Shown here: positions 44,887-56,105 of the stretch, piece by piece | How the letters are laid out: each line of letters begins with the position of its first letter | Numbering within the stretch: position 1 is the first letter of the stretch | From: Salticus scenicus | Taxonomy: Eukaryota; Arthropoda; Arachnida; Araneae; Salticidae | Length of the DNA: 64,000 nucleotides | Assembly: GCA_963930645.1 (NCBI GenBank) | Contig: OZ005649.1 | Span: 42,691,775 to 42,755,774, forward strand | Reading direction: 5' to 3' | Program-made: the position numbers and the translations under genes | Notes under the pieces: model-generated | What the model was told of the DNA's origin: nothing | Database searches by the model: none | Seen by the model: the letters and a program-made list of their open reading frames with translations, nothing else

Positions 44887-45005
44887 TCTATTTATTTCTT
44901 AATAATATATCCAATATTCTTATTTTTACAATTATATATACTATGGATGTTGATTGCATACGTTGATTAGAAAGAAAATAATTATAATACATAACTGTTT
45001 GTAAT

Positions 45006-46349
45006 CAGCGTTGCAAGATGAAAATTTAAATTATCCCTACTTAATGGAAAAAATCTCTTCATTCCCTAAGTTAAAATATTTTTACCTTACAAAATACCCT
45101 ACGATTCAAAACTATGAATAGAAATTATATAAATTTATATTATTATTATTTATCAATATTTTCTAGCATTAAAACAAACAAACAAACAAAATAATTCATT
45201 CTAATTAATGTACACATAAGTTGATTGTGGAAACAAACGGACAAATAAAAACAAGTACCTAATATATGTATAGAAATGTATATTCGTGAAAACACAGTAA
45301 GTAAAATGGACTATGTTTCTATAATTTGTTTAAATTTAATACTGTTAGCTCTTTATTCTATTAAAATTTTAAATCAAACAGCTAATCTGCTTTGACATGT
45401 TTTCGCATCAAACTTACCTAAAAAATTTAATATAGTAATAAATAATCAATGTTAAACCAGCAAATATCGACTTGATAGGTGCCTTACTCCGACTTCTTAG
45501 GGGATGTGGCTACACGAAATGGGTGGTTTGAGCACATCAAAGAGAAATGAAAAGACTAATTTACAGAAAGGAAACCGAAAGACAACGCTTTCTGACGTAA
45601 AACAAAATAATATACCTTTTTAGATCAGTATAATGTATTTACGATTAAGATTTTGTACTGCACAATATATTTTGTTTGAGGGGTGGGTGTATACAAATTA
45701 CAAATAATATGACATTTGGTATTTCCAGGAAATTTAATTTTAACATGTACATGAGTTATTGTCCAATTTATTTTAAAACTTTGATGTTAATTATATCAAA
45801 ATATTAAATAAATGTTATATATTTTATTAAAATTATATAATAAATTTACCATTTCGGAATAATAATAGTAATAATAATAAAAGGGAGACATATTAAAATA
45901 TGCAAATTTTCCAACTATTATAATTTACGCTGGCGCAATCATAATAATGCCCTTTTTCCTCCCTTACTAATTTTCTTAAGTAATTTTCCCCAGTATGTAA
46001 CTAAGTTTAAATAGGAAGAAAACAACTCTTATAAGAAATTAGTAGAAGTACGAGAAGTGCAGGGCGGTACTAAAAATCCACTGGAATAAATTATAGATGT
46101 TGGTAACTTTGAGTTATGAGATGTTTCGCTTCGCATCAATCAATGTATCAGAAACAAGGTATTGTAAGCAACCTTTTTACAGATAAGTTTAAAACATTTT
46201 GCGTTCTTAAAAAGAATTTAATAATTTTCATTAGATGGTAGAAAAATCCCTACAAAACAGAATTTAAAAAAAATCCCCCCCCCTCCTACAGCAAAAGCAG
46301 AGCTAAAAAACTCTACTGTAGGGAGAAATCCCTACATCTAGCAACACTG
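45006..46349. mobile_element. hAT-type non-autonomous element, 8-bp target duplication TTTGTAAT
   Basis: CAGCGTTGCAAGATG at the left; CATCTAGCAACACTG at the right (TIR about 15 bp with mismatches). TTTGTAAT is at 44998-45005 and again at 46350-46357. The 8-bp duplication and the CAG(T/C)GTTGC terminus fit hAT elements. 1,344 bp; no transposase frame found. A type B MITE is nested at 45903. Confidence 0.85.
45903..46113. mobile_element. MITE type B-like, nested in the hAT element
   Basis: TTTTCCAACTATTATAATTT at the left; ATAAATTATAGATGTTGGTA at the right; arms CCCTTTTTCCTCCC and GTGCAGGGCGGTAC. Confidence 0.65.
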
Positions 46350-49300
46350 TTTGTAATATACAAGAGCATAACGAGAGTAAGGTATTGTGCTGTAACATCG
46401 TAAACTGCGATAATTACACACTTGGTTCAATCGCCTTACGCATCGCGGAGTGCAGATATAATATCGCTCATCCGCGTGAATATAATATGGTCATCTATAT
46501 CTATATCTATATCATTATATAAAGCGCAAAAAATTGTTTGTTTGTGGAGGGTAATCTCTGAAACTACTGAACCGATTTAAAAACTTCTTTCACTGACCGA
46601 AAGCTACAGTATGCCATATTGTTATAGGCTATATTTAATTTTGATAAAATAAATTTTAGTTAAAAATCTGAGCATTTTAATTAAAATCCCCATAGAAGCC
46701 GTAATAGAAATGGAAATAATGAAATATTAAAAAAATTAGCTGCTGCCAACATAAAAGAAGCATTTACATATTCATTTCGTTTTTAAAATATCTTGACGTG
46801 AAAAGAAAAGAAATATATTTGCACGTGCATTAAATTGAAATTCATATAAAGCTTTTTTAATTGTTAAACTTACACGTTAAATCTGACGTCATTATAGAAT
46901 TAAAAGTGTTTATTTTTCTAATAATTTAATTTGATATGATATGATATAATATCTAAGCATCAATGTTTAAACCACGGAGTCTTTATTACTCCGTGGTTTA
47001 AACTGATGTGTGTAAACGAAATTGGAATTTAAAAATAAATAAATAAATAAAATAAAATAAAATAAGAAATTCTATTTTATAATATTATTTATTTTAATTT
47101 ATAATTGTTGCCAAAAAGATTTACGAATTAATTTATTTTTAGACATATAATAAAATATATTTTCACGCGAACAATAATATAAAAAGTGAACTGGATTTTT
47201 TGTAAAAAAATAATAAAGATCGAGGAAAATTATTTCCCCATTTTAATCCCCATATTTGGATATAGATATGTATTAGTTATCATGTGCATCCGTTAGATTA
47301 AATTTTTTTTGTTGTAAAATTGATAAAATTGGAATTTTTAATTTCAAAACTCTTGAAAAAAAAATGGCAAATTTCCATATTCGATTGAAAACATAAACAT
47401 TTCATTTCAAAGGATGATATTTACACAATAAACATCCAACTAATAAACTAATTAAAAGGGAAAGGATAAATATTCTATCATAATTTGAAGTCAAATTTGT
47501 TTTCAAATGTCTAAATAAAGTATCTGATATAATATACTAATATGTTGCAGCGGAATAGATTTGATATCCGTCATCCTTGGCAGAAAAAAAAAAATATCGC
47601 CAAATTATCTGGCGAATATAATTTAATTCCTTTCAAAAATCATGGTTATTTTAAAAACTTACATTAAGAGTGTAACGAATAATATGAAACAATATTTCGT
47701 ACAATACATATTACGAAAATATACATCTGGCATGTATATTTTCGTATTACGTTTTTGATCGCCAAATACAAAAACGCCAAGGGTGACAGTTTTGAAATTT
47801 AAAATTAAAATTTTGTCAATTTGACAGCAAAATAACTCAATCTAACGCATGCATACAATAACTAATACATATCTATACCCAAATATGAGGATTAAAATCG
47901 GGAAATAATTCTTCTAGAATTTTAATTAAAAAAAAAAAAAATCCAATGAGCGATTAACATGGAAAATCTTTTTCTTGCATCCACGGGCGGTCAGTGATGT
48001 CATACTTCGCTTGCGTATTGAGATGTTTAAATTTATTTGGCGACTATTTTTAGCAACTAACAGTTATGGCAAGTAGCTCAATATACATAGCGCATACAGC
48101 CATTACTGAAATGTAAATAGCATTTAATTATTTGAGTTACATTATGTTGACTGGAAACCTATTTAATATACCTATGCTCTATAGCTATACTAATATAAAA
48201 AAAAAGAAAGGTTTATATGCATATGTAGAGAACGATCGCTAGAACTAAAAAGCCGATTGCTTTTTTTTTTTTTTTTTTTTTTTTTTTCTTTCAATAATCA
48301 AAAGTTACACTGTCTCTCTCTAAGTGCTAGAAGCTATAATAAATTTTGGTAAAATAAATTTTTAATTAAAATTTTCAATATTTTAATTGAAAACAAAGCA
48401 TAGATTTGATATCTATCGTCATTGGCGATTTTTGTATTTGGCGATCGAAAACGTAATACGAAAATCTGTATATTATCGTAGTAAATACGAGATGTATGTG
48501 TTTACTTCAATTACCCTACTACCGTAGGTAGTGGAAGTATTGTATAGGTTTTGGCAATTGGTCAGTGTGTGTGTATATGTGCACGTGTGTGTGTAATCTT
48601 CTGGCTGTCATATCTCCAAAACTAATAAAAATAGAACTACTAAACTTCACAAGTGATTCAGGTCTGGTGTACAGATAAATTTTCCAAAGTTTCGTGAAAA
48701 TTGAAAAACCGGAATTGGGTCATCGAAAACCAGAAATGGGACCCTAAGCCCATATTCAAAAACACCTCTAATGATTTTCTTCAAAGTTGCTATATAAATA
48801 ATATATTAGATGCCCTTTCGATTGAAAAGTTGCTTAGTTCAGGAAAATTGATAGGCGTCCTCTATTAACAGCTCAATTTCAGACTTCGCAAGTGCGTTCC
48901 TTTCAAAACGCCTGTACGGATTTTTTTTCAAACTCGCCATGTTAACTTCCTATTTAATATCCTTTTGTATGTAATTATTGTTTTTAGGTCAATAATTGAG
49001 TATGTTAAGTTTTGGTAAAAGTTGGTATCTCAAAAACGGCTCTAACGTATTCTTGAAAATTTTTTCTTTAATCCAATTTAGATAACCTTTCTCAAGTATT
49101 ACGTGCTTATTACAGGAATATTAACGGTCATCCTGATTAGGTAGTTCAGTTTTAGATCTCGGAAATTCGTGTTTAAAAAAATAACTATCTATTTTTTTCC
49201 CCTTATTTTTTAACTCGCTATGCAAACTCTGTTGTATGTGTCTTTATACGTGTATCAAGTTTCTCTTACTCGAAAATCTCAAAAAATGCAAGTAATATCT

Positions 49301-49718
49301 CCAAAAAATTGTATATATTACGTGTAATAGTGGGTAATGGAAGTCGTGTGGTTGTTTCACACCAGATTCTGTAATAGTATATATTGTACGAATATTGTTT
49401 CATATTATTGATTTCTCCTTTAATATACATTATTAAAATAATAATCAATTATGGAAAAAATTAAATATATTTGCGAAATGAAAAAATAAATAATAATTAA
49501 AGCTATTATGACGTCAATTTTATCAAACACATTTTCATGTCATAGGTTTATTTTTCAATATTTTTTATTCATGAGTAAAGAAATGTTTCTTTTTATGAAA
49601 TAAATAAATAAATAAATAAATAGCATTAAGTAAAAATTGCCAACATTTAACAACTAATTAAAAAAAATAATTGTAAAATTTTATTTTGACTTTCCAGTTA
49701 ATAATATTGCCTGACTAT

Positions 49719-50231
49719 CCGCGTTTGTAATGATCGATAGACGGCGCTTTGTGAACACTGCAGTTGTTAGTAAACATTAGCCACGTGTGTTCCATTAGTT
49801 ATTCTACTTAATATTCGTACTATAATTTCTCCGCCATTACATTATGGAAAATTGATTGCTTTTGGAAAAAATACTTCAGTTTATTCAAAGTTCGATCGGA
49901 AGTAGATTTTTAACTGAAGTTGAACAAATATTAATTTCAAATCATCTGATTAATTCTTTACTTCCATTAGCCGAAGCAACTGAAATTTTAAATTTGTCAT
50001 TTGGAAATAAATGGAAGCTCAATTCTGGATTTCTTGATCCTTTGGAGTTACACTGTGGCACACAAAAGTATGTGTTATCTTTTTTACCGTATTTATTCAT
50101 TTTTATTCAATAAATATATGTGAAACTAAATATCGGCAAGCAATGGCCGCTGTATGGAATTCGAATTAAACCATGTTTATTGTAATTTCACCTTAGCCCA
50201 CCAGAGGGCGAGCATTTCATTACAATCGCGG
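49719..50231. mobile_element. 513-bp TIR element inside Helitron copy 1, AT duplication
   Basis: CCGCGTTTGTAATGA at the left; TCATTACAATCGCGG at the right. Copies 2 and 3 show the empty site GACTATAACAT, so the flanking AT (49717-49718 and 50232-50233) is the duplicated target. Contains an exon-like frame at 49844-50067. Superfamily not assigned. Confidence 0.88.
49844..50067 (+). pseudogene. Exon-like frame carried by the 513-bp element
   Basis: ATG at 49844 starts MEN, then a TGA stop at 49853-49855. The same frame then stays open as LLLEKILQFIQSSIGSRFLT, EVEQILISNHLINSLLPLAE and ATEILNLSFGNKWKLNSGFL to GTQ/K, where a consensus 5' splice site GTATGT begins at 50068. The composition is protein-like. 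It looks like a captured first exon with one nonsense mutation. I do not recognise the source gene. Alternatively it is the degenerate start of the element's own gene. Confidence 0.4.
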
Positions 50232-50746
50232 ATAACATATAAACTGATATATTTCTTGATTTTTTACATATCAATCCATCTTTAACTAAAATTTGTTCAT
50301 CAGTGCGAAGCCGGACGGGTCAGCTAGTCATTATATAAAGCGCAAAAAATTGTTTGTTTGTGGAGGGTAATCTCTGAAACTACTGAACCGATTTAAAAAC
50401 TTCTTTCACTGACCGAAAGCTACAGTGTGTCATATTGTTATAGGCTATATTTAATTTTGATAAAATAAATTTTAGTTTAAAATCTGAGCATTTTAATTAA
50501 AATCCCCATAGAAGCCTTAATAGAAATGGAAATAATGAAATATTAAAAAAATTAGCTGCTGCCAACATAAAAGAAACATTTACATATTCATTTCGTTTTA
50601 AAAATATCTTGACGTGAAAAGAAAAGAAATATATTTGCACGTGCATTAAATTGAAATTCATATAAAGCTTTTTTAATTGTTAAACTTACACGTTAAATCT
50701 GACGTCATTATAGAATTAAAAGTGTTTATTTTTCTAATAATTTAAT

Positions 50747-51383
50747 GGACAATATTCCTGTGACGTCACAGTGGGTAAAATCGCCGAACACGTGGCCGAT
50801 ATTTTGTAAACAAATTAGATTCAAGATGCCATTTTATTGTTACGCATAACATTTTCCTAAATATTTCTCCAGTGAAACTTAATAATAAGATATCTGTTCA
50901 AACAAGAACAAAAGAGAAATGTAAACAACTGAATCGAATGATAAAGTTGAGACTATTCCATATCGTAAAATTGCAGAACATTTTATGTATGCACACATAT
51001 ATATATAATGAATAAAAGATTAATAAGAACATTTCATACACACGCACATATATATTATAGACAACAAAGCTTAAATAATTACAATTTTAATCACTTTAAT
51101 AAAGGAATTTATTAAATGGAACATCCATTCACCACAGTTCACATGGCAACTTTTAAAAATACATATGTTTATTAATATTAAAGTATATTACTAAAACTGT
51201 CTTAAAAACAAAGGTATCACTATATCACTCTTACTTCAATTTATTATAATCTGTAACTCTTATAAATAATATTGCAAGATAAAAATTTGTAAGCCACAAT
51301 GCTTTGCTATGGTAGAGTTGAGAATTGTTTTCCGAAAACAGCTGATTTTTTATAGTCTCGAACCCAAAGGAGGAATATGGTCC
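50747..51383. mobile_element. 637-bp TIR element inside Helitron copy 2, AT duplication
   Basis: GGACAATATTCCT at the left; AGGAATATGGTCC at the right. Copies 1 and 3 give the empty site TTTAATTTGATATG, so AT (50745-50746 and 51384-51385) is the duplication. It contains CTGTGACGTCACAG. No transposase frame seen. Confidence 0.88.
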
Positions 51384-51596
51384 ATTTGATATGATATGAT
51401 ATAATATCTAAGCATCAAACCACGGAGTCTTTATTACTCCGTGGTTTAAACTGATGTGTGTAAACGATATTGGAATTTAAAAATAAATAAATAAATAAAA
51501 TAAAATAGTATAATTGTTGCCAAAAAGATTTACGAATTAATTTATTTTTAGACATATAATAAAATATATTTTCACGCGAACAATAATATAAAAAGT

Positions 51597-51645
51597 AATA
51601 GTAAAAGTAAAAGTAAAACTAATAGTAAAAGTAAAACTAATTAAA
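51597..51645. repeat. (AGTAAA)n-type simple repeat replacing Helitron sequence
   Basis: Short AGTAAA/AGTAAAACTA units stand where copies 1 and 3 have about 260 bp beginning GTGAACTGGATTTTTTG. The flanks ATATAAAAAGT and AACTAATTAAAAGGG match the sister copies. Confidence 0.75.
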
Positions 51646-51905
51646 AGGGAAAGGATAAATATTCTATCATAATTTGAAGTCAAATTTGTTTTCAAATGTC
51701 TAAATAAAGTATCTGATATAATATACTAATATGTTGCAGCGGAATAGATATGATATCCGTCATCCTTGGCAGAAAAAAAAAAATATCGCCAAATTATCTG
51801 GCGAATATAATTTAATTCCCAAAACTAAATGTAAAACTGGTGTACAATAGATATATAAACAATAAGACTTCTTCACACACCATAAATTTTAATCCAGCAC
51901 AACCG

Positions 51906-51936
51906 GTTTCGAAAGGACGTAGCCTTCCTTCATCAG
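51906..51936 (-). ncRNA. Hammerhead-ribozyme-like motif, left arm
   Basis: The - strand: stem I GCAC pairs with GTGC, core CTGATGA, one extra A, six-base-pair stem II GGAAGG/CCTTTC (one G-U) around a CTACGT loop, GAAA, and a minimal stem III AC..GT ending at GTT. All three helices can form, so this is the best ribozyme candidate here. Confidence 0.62.
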
Positions 51937-52058
51937 GTGCAAAAAAACACGTGCTACTGCCTTGGAGGCAAAAGCAAGACTGAGCGGAGGCAAAAGCAAG
52001 ACTGAGGCAAAAGCCCTTGCTTTTGCCTCCAAGGCAGTAGCACGTGTTTTTTTTGCAC

Positions 52059-52089
52059 CTGATGAAGGAAGGCTACGTCCTTTCGAAAC
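52059..52089 (+). ncRNA. Hammerhead-ribozyme-like motif, right arm
   Basis: Same sequence as 51906-51936 on the opposite strand, including the GCAC/GTGC stem I. Confidence 0.62.
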
Positions 52090-52446
52090 CGGTTGTGCTG
52101 GATTAAAATTTATGGTGTGTGAAGAAGTCTTATTGTCTATATAATTTAATTCCTTTCAAAAATCATGGTTATTTTAAAAACTTACATTAAGAGTGTAACG
52201 AATAATATGAAACAATATTTCGTACAATACATATTACGAAAATATACATCTGGCATGTATATTTTCGTATTACGTTTTTGATTGCCAAATACAAAAACGC
52301 CAAGGGTGACAGTTTTGAAATTTAAAATTAAAATTTTGTCAATTTGACAGCAAAATAACTCAATCTAACGCATGCATACAATAACTAATACATATCTATA
52401 CCCAAATATGAGGATTAAAATCGGGAAATAATTCTTCTAGAATTTC

Positions 52447-52481
<35 letters not shown>

Positions 52482-54332
52482 AATGAGCGATTAACATGGA
52501 AAATCTTTTTCTTGCATCCACGGGCGGTCAGTGATGTCATACTTCGCTTGCGTATTGAGATGTTTAAATTTATTTGGCGACTATTTTTAGCAACTAACAG
52601 TTATGGCAAGTAGCGCAATATACATAGAGCATACAGCCATTACTGAAATGTAAATAGCATTTAATTATTTGAGTTACATTATGTTGACTGGAAACCTATT
52701 TAATATACCTATGCTCTATAGCTATACTAATATAAAAAAAAGAAAGGTTTATATGCATATGTAGAGAACGATCGCTAGAACTAAAAAGCCGATTGCTTTT
52801 TTTTTTTTTTCTTTTTCTTTCAATAATCGAAAGTTACACTGTCTCTCTCTAAGTGCTAGAAGCTATAATAAATTTTGGTAAAATAAATTTTTAATTAAAA
52901 TTTTCAATATTTCAATTGAAAACAAAGCATAGATTTGATATCTATCGTCATTGGCGATTTTTGTATTTGGCGATCGAAAACGTAATACGAAAATCTGTAT
53001 ATTATCGTAGTAAATACGAGATGTATGTGTTTACTTCAATTACCCTACTACCGTAGGTAGTGGAAGTATTGTATAGGTTTTGGCAATTGGTCAGTGTGTG
53101 TGTATATGTGCACGTGTGTGTGTAATCTTCTGGCTGTCATATCTCCAAAACTAATAAAAATAGAACTACTAAACTTCACAAGTGATTCAGGTCTGGTGTA
53201 CAGATAAATTTTCCAAATTTTCGTGAAAATTGAAAAACCGGAATTGGGTCATCGAAAACCAGAAATGGGACCCTAAGCCCATATTCAAAAACACCTCTAA
53301 TGATTTTCTTCAAAGTTGCTATATAAATAATATATTAGATGCCCTTTCGATTGAAAAGTTGCTTAGTTCAGGAAAATTGATAGGCGTCCTCTATAAACAG
53401 CTCAATTTCAGACTTCGCAAGTGCGTTCCTTTAAAAACGCCTGCACGGATTTTTTTCAAACTCGCCATGTTAACTTCCTATTAAATATCCTTTTGCATGT
53501 AATTATTGTTTTTAGGTAATAATTGAGTATGTTAAGTTTTGGTAAAAGTTGGTATCTCAAAAACGGCTCTAACGTATTCTTGAAAATTTTTTCTTTAATC
53601 CAATTTAGATAACCTTTCTCAAGTATTACGTGCTTATTACAGGAATATTAACGGCCATCCTGATTAGGTAGTTCAGTTTTAGATCTCGGAAATTCGTGTT
53701 TAAAAAAATAACTATCTATTTTTTCCCCCTTATTTTTTAACTCGCTATGCAAACTCTGTTGTATGTGTCTTTATACGTGTATCAAGTTTCTCTTACTCGA
53801 AAATCTCAAAAAATGCAAGTAATATCTCCAAAAAATTGTATATATTACGTGTAATAGTGGGTAATGGAAGTCGTGTGGTTGTTTCACACCAGATTCTGTA
53901 ATAGTATATATTGTACGAATATTGTTTCATATTATTGATTTCTCCTTTAATATACATTATTAAAATAATAATCAATTATGGAAAAAATTAAATATATTTG
54001 CGAAAAAAAAAAAAAATAATAATAATTAAAGCTATTATGACGTCAATTTTATCAAAAACATTTTCATGTCATAGGCTTATTTTTCAATATTTTTTATTCA
54101 TGAGTAAAGAAATGTTTCTTTTTATGAAATAAATAAATAAATAGCATTAAGTAAAAATTGCCAACATTTAACAACTAATTAAAAAAATAATTGTAAAATT
54201 ATATTTTGACTTTCCAGTTAATAATATTGCCTGACTATAACATATAAACTGATATATTTCTTGATTTTTTACATATCAATCCATCTTTAACTAAAATTTG
54301 TTCATCAGTGCGAAGCCGGACGGGTCAGCTAG

Positions 54333-56073
54333 TCATTATATAAAGCGCAAAAAATTGTTTGTTTGTGGAGGGTAATCTCTGAAATTACTGAACCGATTTA
54401 AAAACTTCTTTCACTGACCGAAAGCTACAGTATGCCATATTGTTATAGGCTATATTTAATTTTGATAAAATAAATTTTAGTTTAAAATCTGAGCATTTTA
54501 ATTAAAATTCCCATAGAAGCCGTAATAGAAATGGAAATAATGAAATATTAAAAAAATTAGCTGCTGCCAACATAAAAGAAACATTTACATATTCATTTCG
54601 TTTTTAAAATATCTTGACGTGAAAAGAAAAGAAATATATTTGCACGTGCATTAAATTGAAATTTATATAAAGCTTTTTTAATTGTTAAACTTACACGTTA
54701 AATCTGACGTCATTATAGAATTAAAAGTGTTTATTTTTCTAATAATTTAATTTGATATGATATGATATAATATCTAAGCATCAATGTTTAAACCACGGAG
54801 TCTTTATTACTCCGTGGTTTAAACTGATGTGTGTAAACGAAATTGGAATTTAAAAATAAATAAATAAATAAAATAAAATAAAATGAGAAATTCTATTTTA
54901 TAATATTATTTATTTTAATTTATAATTGTTGCCAAAAAGATTTACGAATTAATTTATTTTTAGACATATAATAAAATATATTTTCACGCGAACAATAATA
55001 TAAAAAGTGAACTGGATTTTTTGTAAAAAAATAATAAAGATCGAGGAAAATTATTTCCCCATTTTAATCCCCATATTTGGATATAGATATGTATTAGTTA
55101 TCATGTGCATCCGTTAGATTAAATTGTTTTTGTTGTAAAATTGATAAAATTGGAATTTTAAATTTCAAAACTCTAGAAAAAAAAATGGAAAATTTCCATA
55201 TTTGATTGAAAACATAAACATTTCATTTCAAAGGATGATATTTACACAATAAACATCCAACTAATAAACTAATTAAAAGGGAAAGGATAAATATTCTATC
55301 ATAATTTGAAGTCAAATTTGTTTTCAAATGTCTAAATAAAGTATCTGATATAATATACTAATATGTTGCAGCGGAATAGATTTGATATCCGTCATCCTTG
55401 GCAGAAAAAAAAAAATATCGCCAAATTATCTGGCGAATATAATTTAATTCCTTTCAAAAATCATGGTTATTTTAAAAACTTACATTAAGAGTGTAACGAA
55501 TAATATGAAACAATATTTCGTATACAATACATATTACGAAAATATACATCTGACATGCATATTTTCGTATTACGTTTTTGATCGCCAAATACAAAAAACG
55601 CCAAGGGTGACAGTTTTGAAATTTAAAATTAAAATTTTGTCAATTTGACAGCAAAATAACTCAATCTAACGCATGCATACAATAACTAATACATATCTAT
55701 ACCCAAATATGAGGATTAAAATCGGGAATTAATTCTTCTAGAATTTTAATAAAAAAAAAAATCCAATGAGCGATTAACATGGAAAATCTTTTTCTTGCTT
55801 CCACGGGCGGTCAGTGATGTCATACTTCGCTTGCGTATTGAGATGTTTAAATTTATTTGGCGACTATTTTTAGCAACTAACAGTTATGGCAAGTAGCTCA
55901 ATATACATAGCGCATACAGCCATTACTGAAATGTAAATAGCATTTAATTATTTGAGTTACATTATGTTGACTGGAAACCTATTTAATATACCTATGCTCT
56001 ATAGCTATACTAATATAAAAAAAAAGAAAGGTTTATATGCATATGTAGAGAACGATCGCTAGAACTAAAAAGC

Positions 56074-56105
<32 letters not shown>

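Larger units (their letters stand above)
44442..46400. mobile_element. piggyBac-like MITE type F, left part, split by three insertions
   Basis: Begins AACACTTTCGCGATCGCTGA with the family's ATTCACGTCATTTGAAAATC and resumes as ATTTCTTAATAATATATCCA after 44886 and ATATACAAGAGCATAACG after 46357. The right terminus is not recognisable. Inserts are a type B MITE, a type H MITE and a hAT-type element. Confidence 0.65.
46512..50327 (+). mobile_element. Helitron copy 1 of a three-copy head-to-tail array
   Basis: Starts TCATTATATAAAGCGCAAAA after an A (46511) and ends CCGGACGGGTCAGCTAG at 50327, where copy 2 starts without a gap. TC...CTAG with a short GC-rich palindrome before the end is the Helitron pattern. 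Without the 513-bp insert at 49719 it is about 3.3 kb. No Rep or helicase frame, so non-autonomous. Internal features are a perfect hairpin around 46968-47003 (AAACCACGGAGT/ACTCCGTGGTTT) and a TATACATCTGGCATGTATA inverted repeat at 47738-47756. The 84-codon frame open in copies 2 and 3 has a stop here at about 48865. Confidence 0.9.
51820..52139. mobile_element. 320-bp palindromic Penelope-like tail in Helitron copy 2
   Basis: Two near-identical ~120-bp arms face each other around an AGGCAAAAGCAAGACTGA-rich centre. A 14-bp target duplication TATAATTTAATTCC lies at 51806-51819 and 52140-52153; copies 1 and 3 have it once. Each arm contains a hammerhead-like motif. The left arm (- strand) has the longer tail and is the true 3' end; the right arm is the inverted 5' portion, as from twin priming. 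Confidence 0.85.
50328..54332 (+). mobile_element. Helitron copy 2 of the array
   Basis: Starts TCATTATATAAAGCGC immediately after copy 1's CTAG and ends GGTCAGCTAG at 54332. Carries a 637-bp TIR element (50747-51383), a short deletion near 51505, an AGTAAA simple repeat replacing about 260 bp (51597-51640), and a Penelope tail (51820-52139). Elsewhere it is nearly identical to copies 1 and 3. Confidence 0.92.

Noticed and set aside
46960..47005. Perfect hairpin considered as a microRNA precursor
   Set aside because: Stem only about 16 bp with a short loop, present in every Helitron copy; more likely a structural part of the element.
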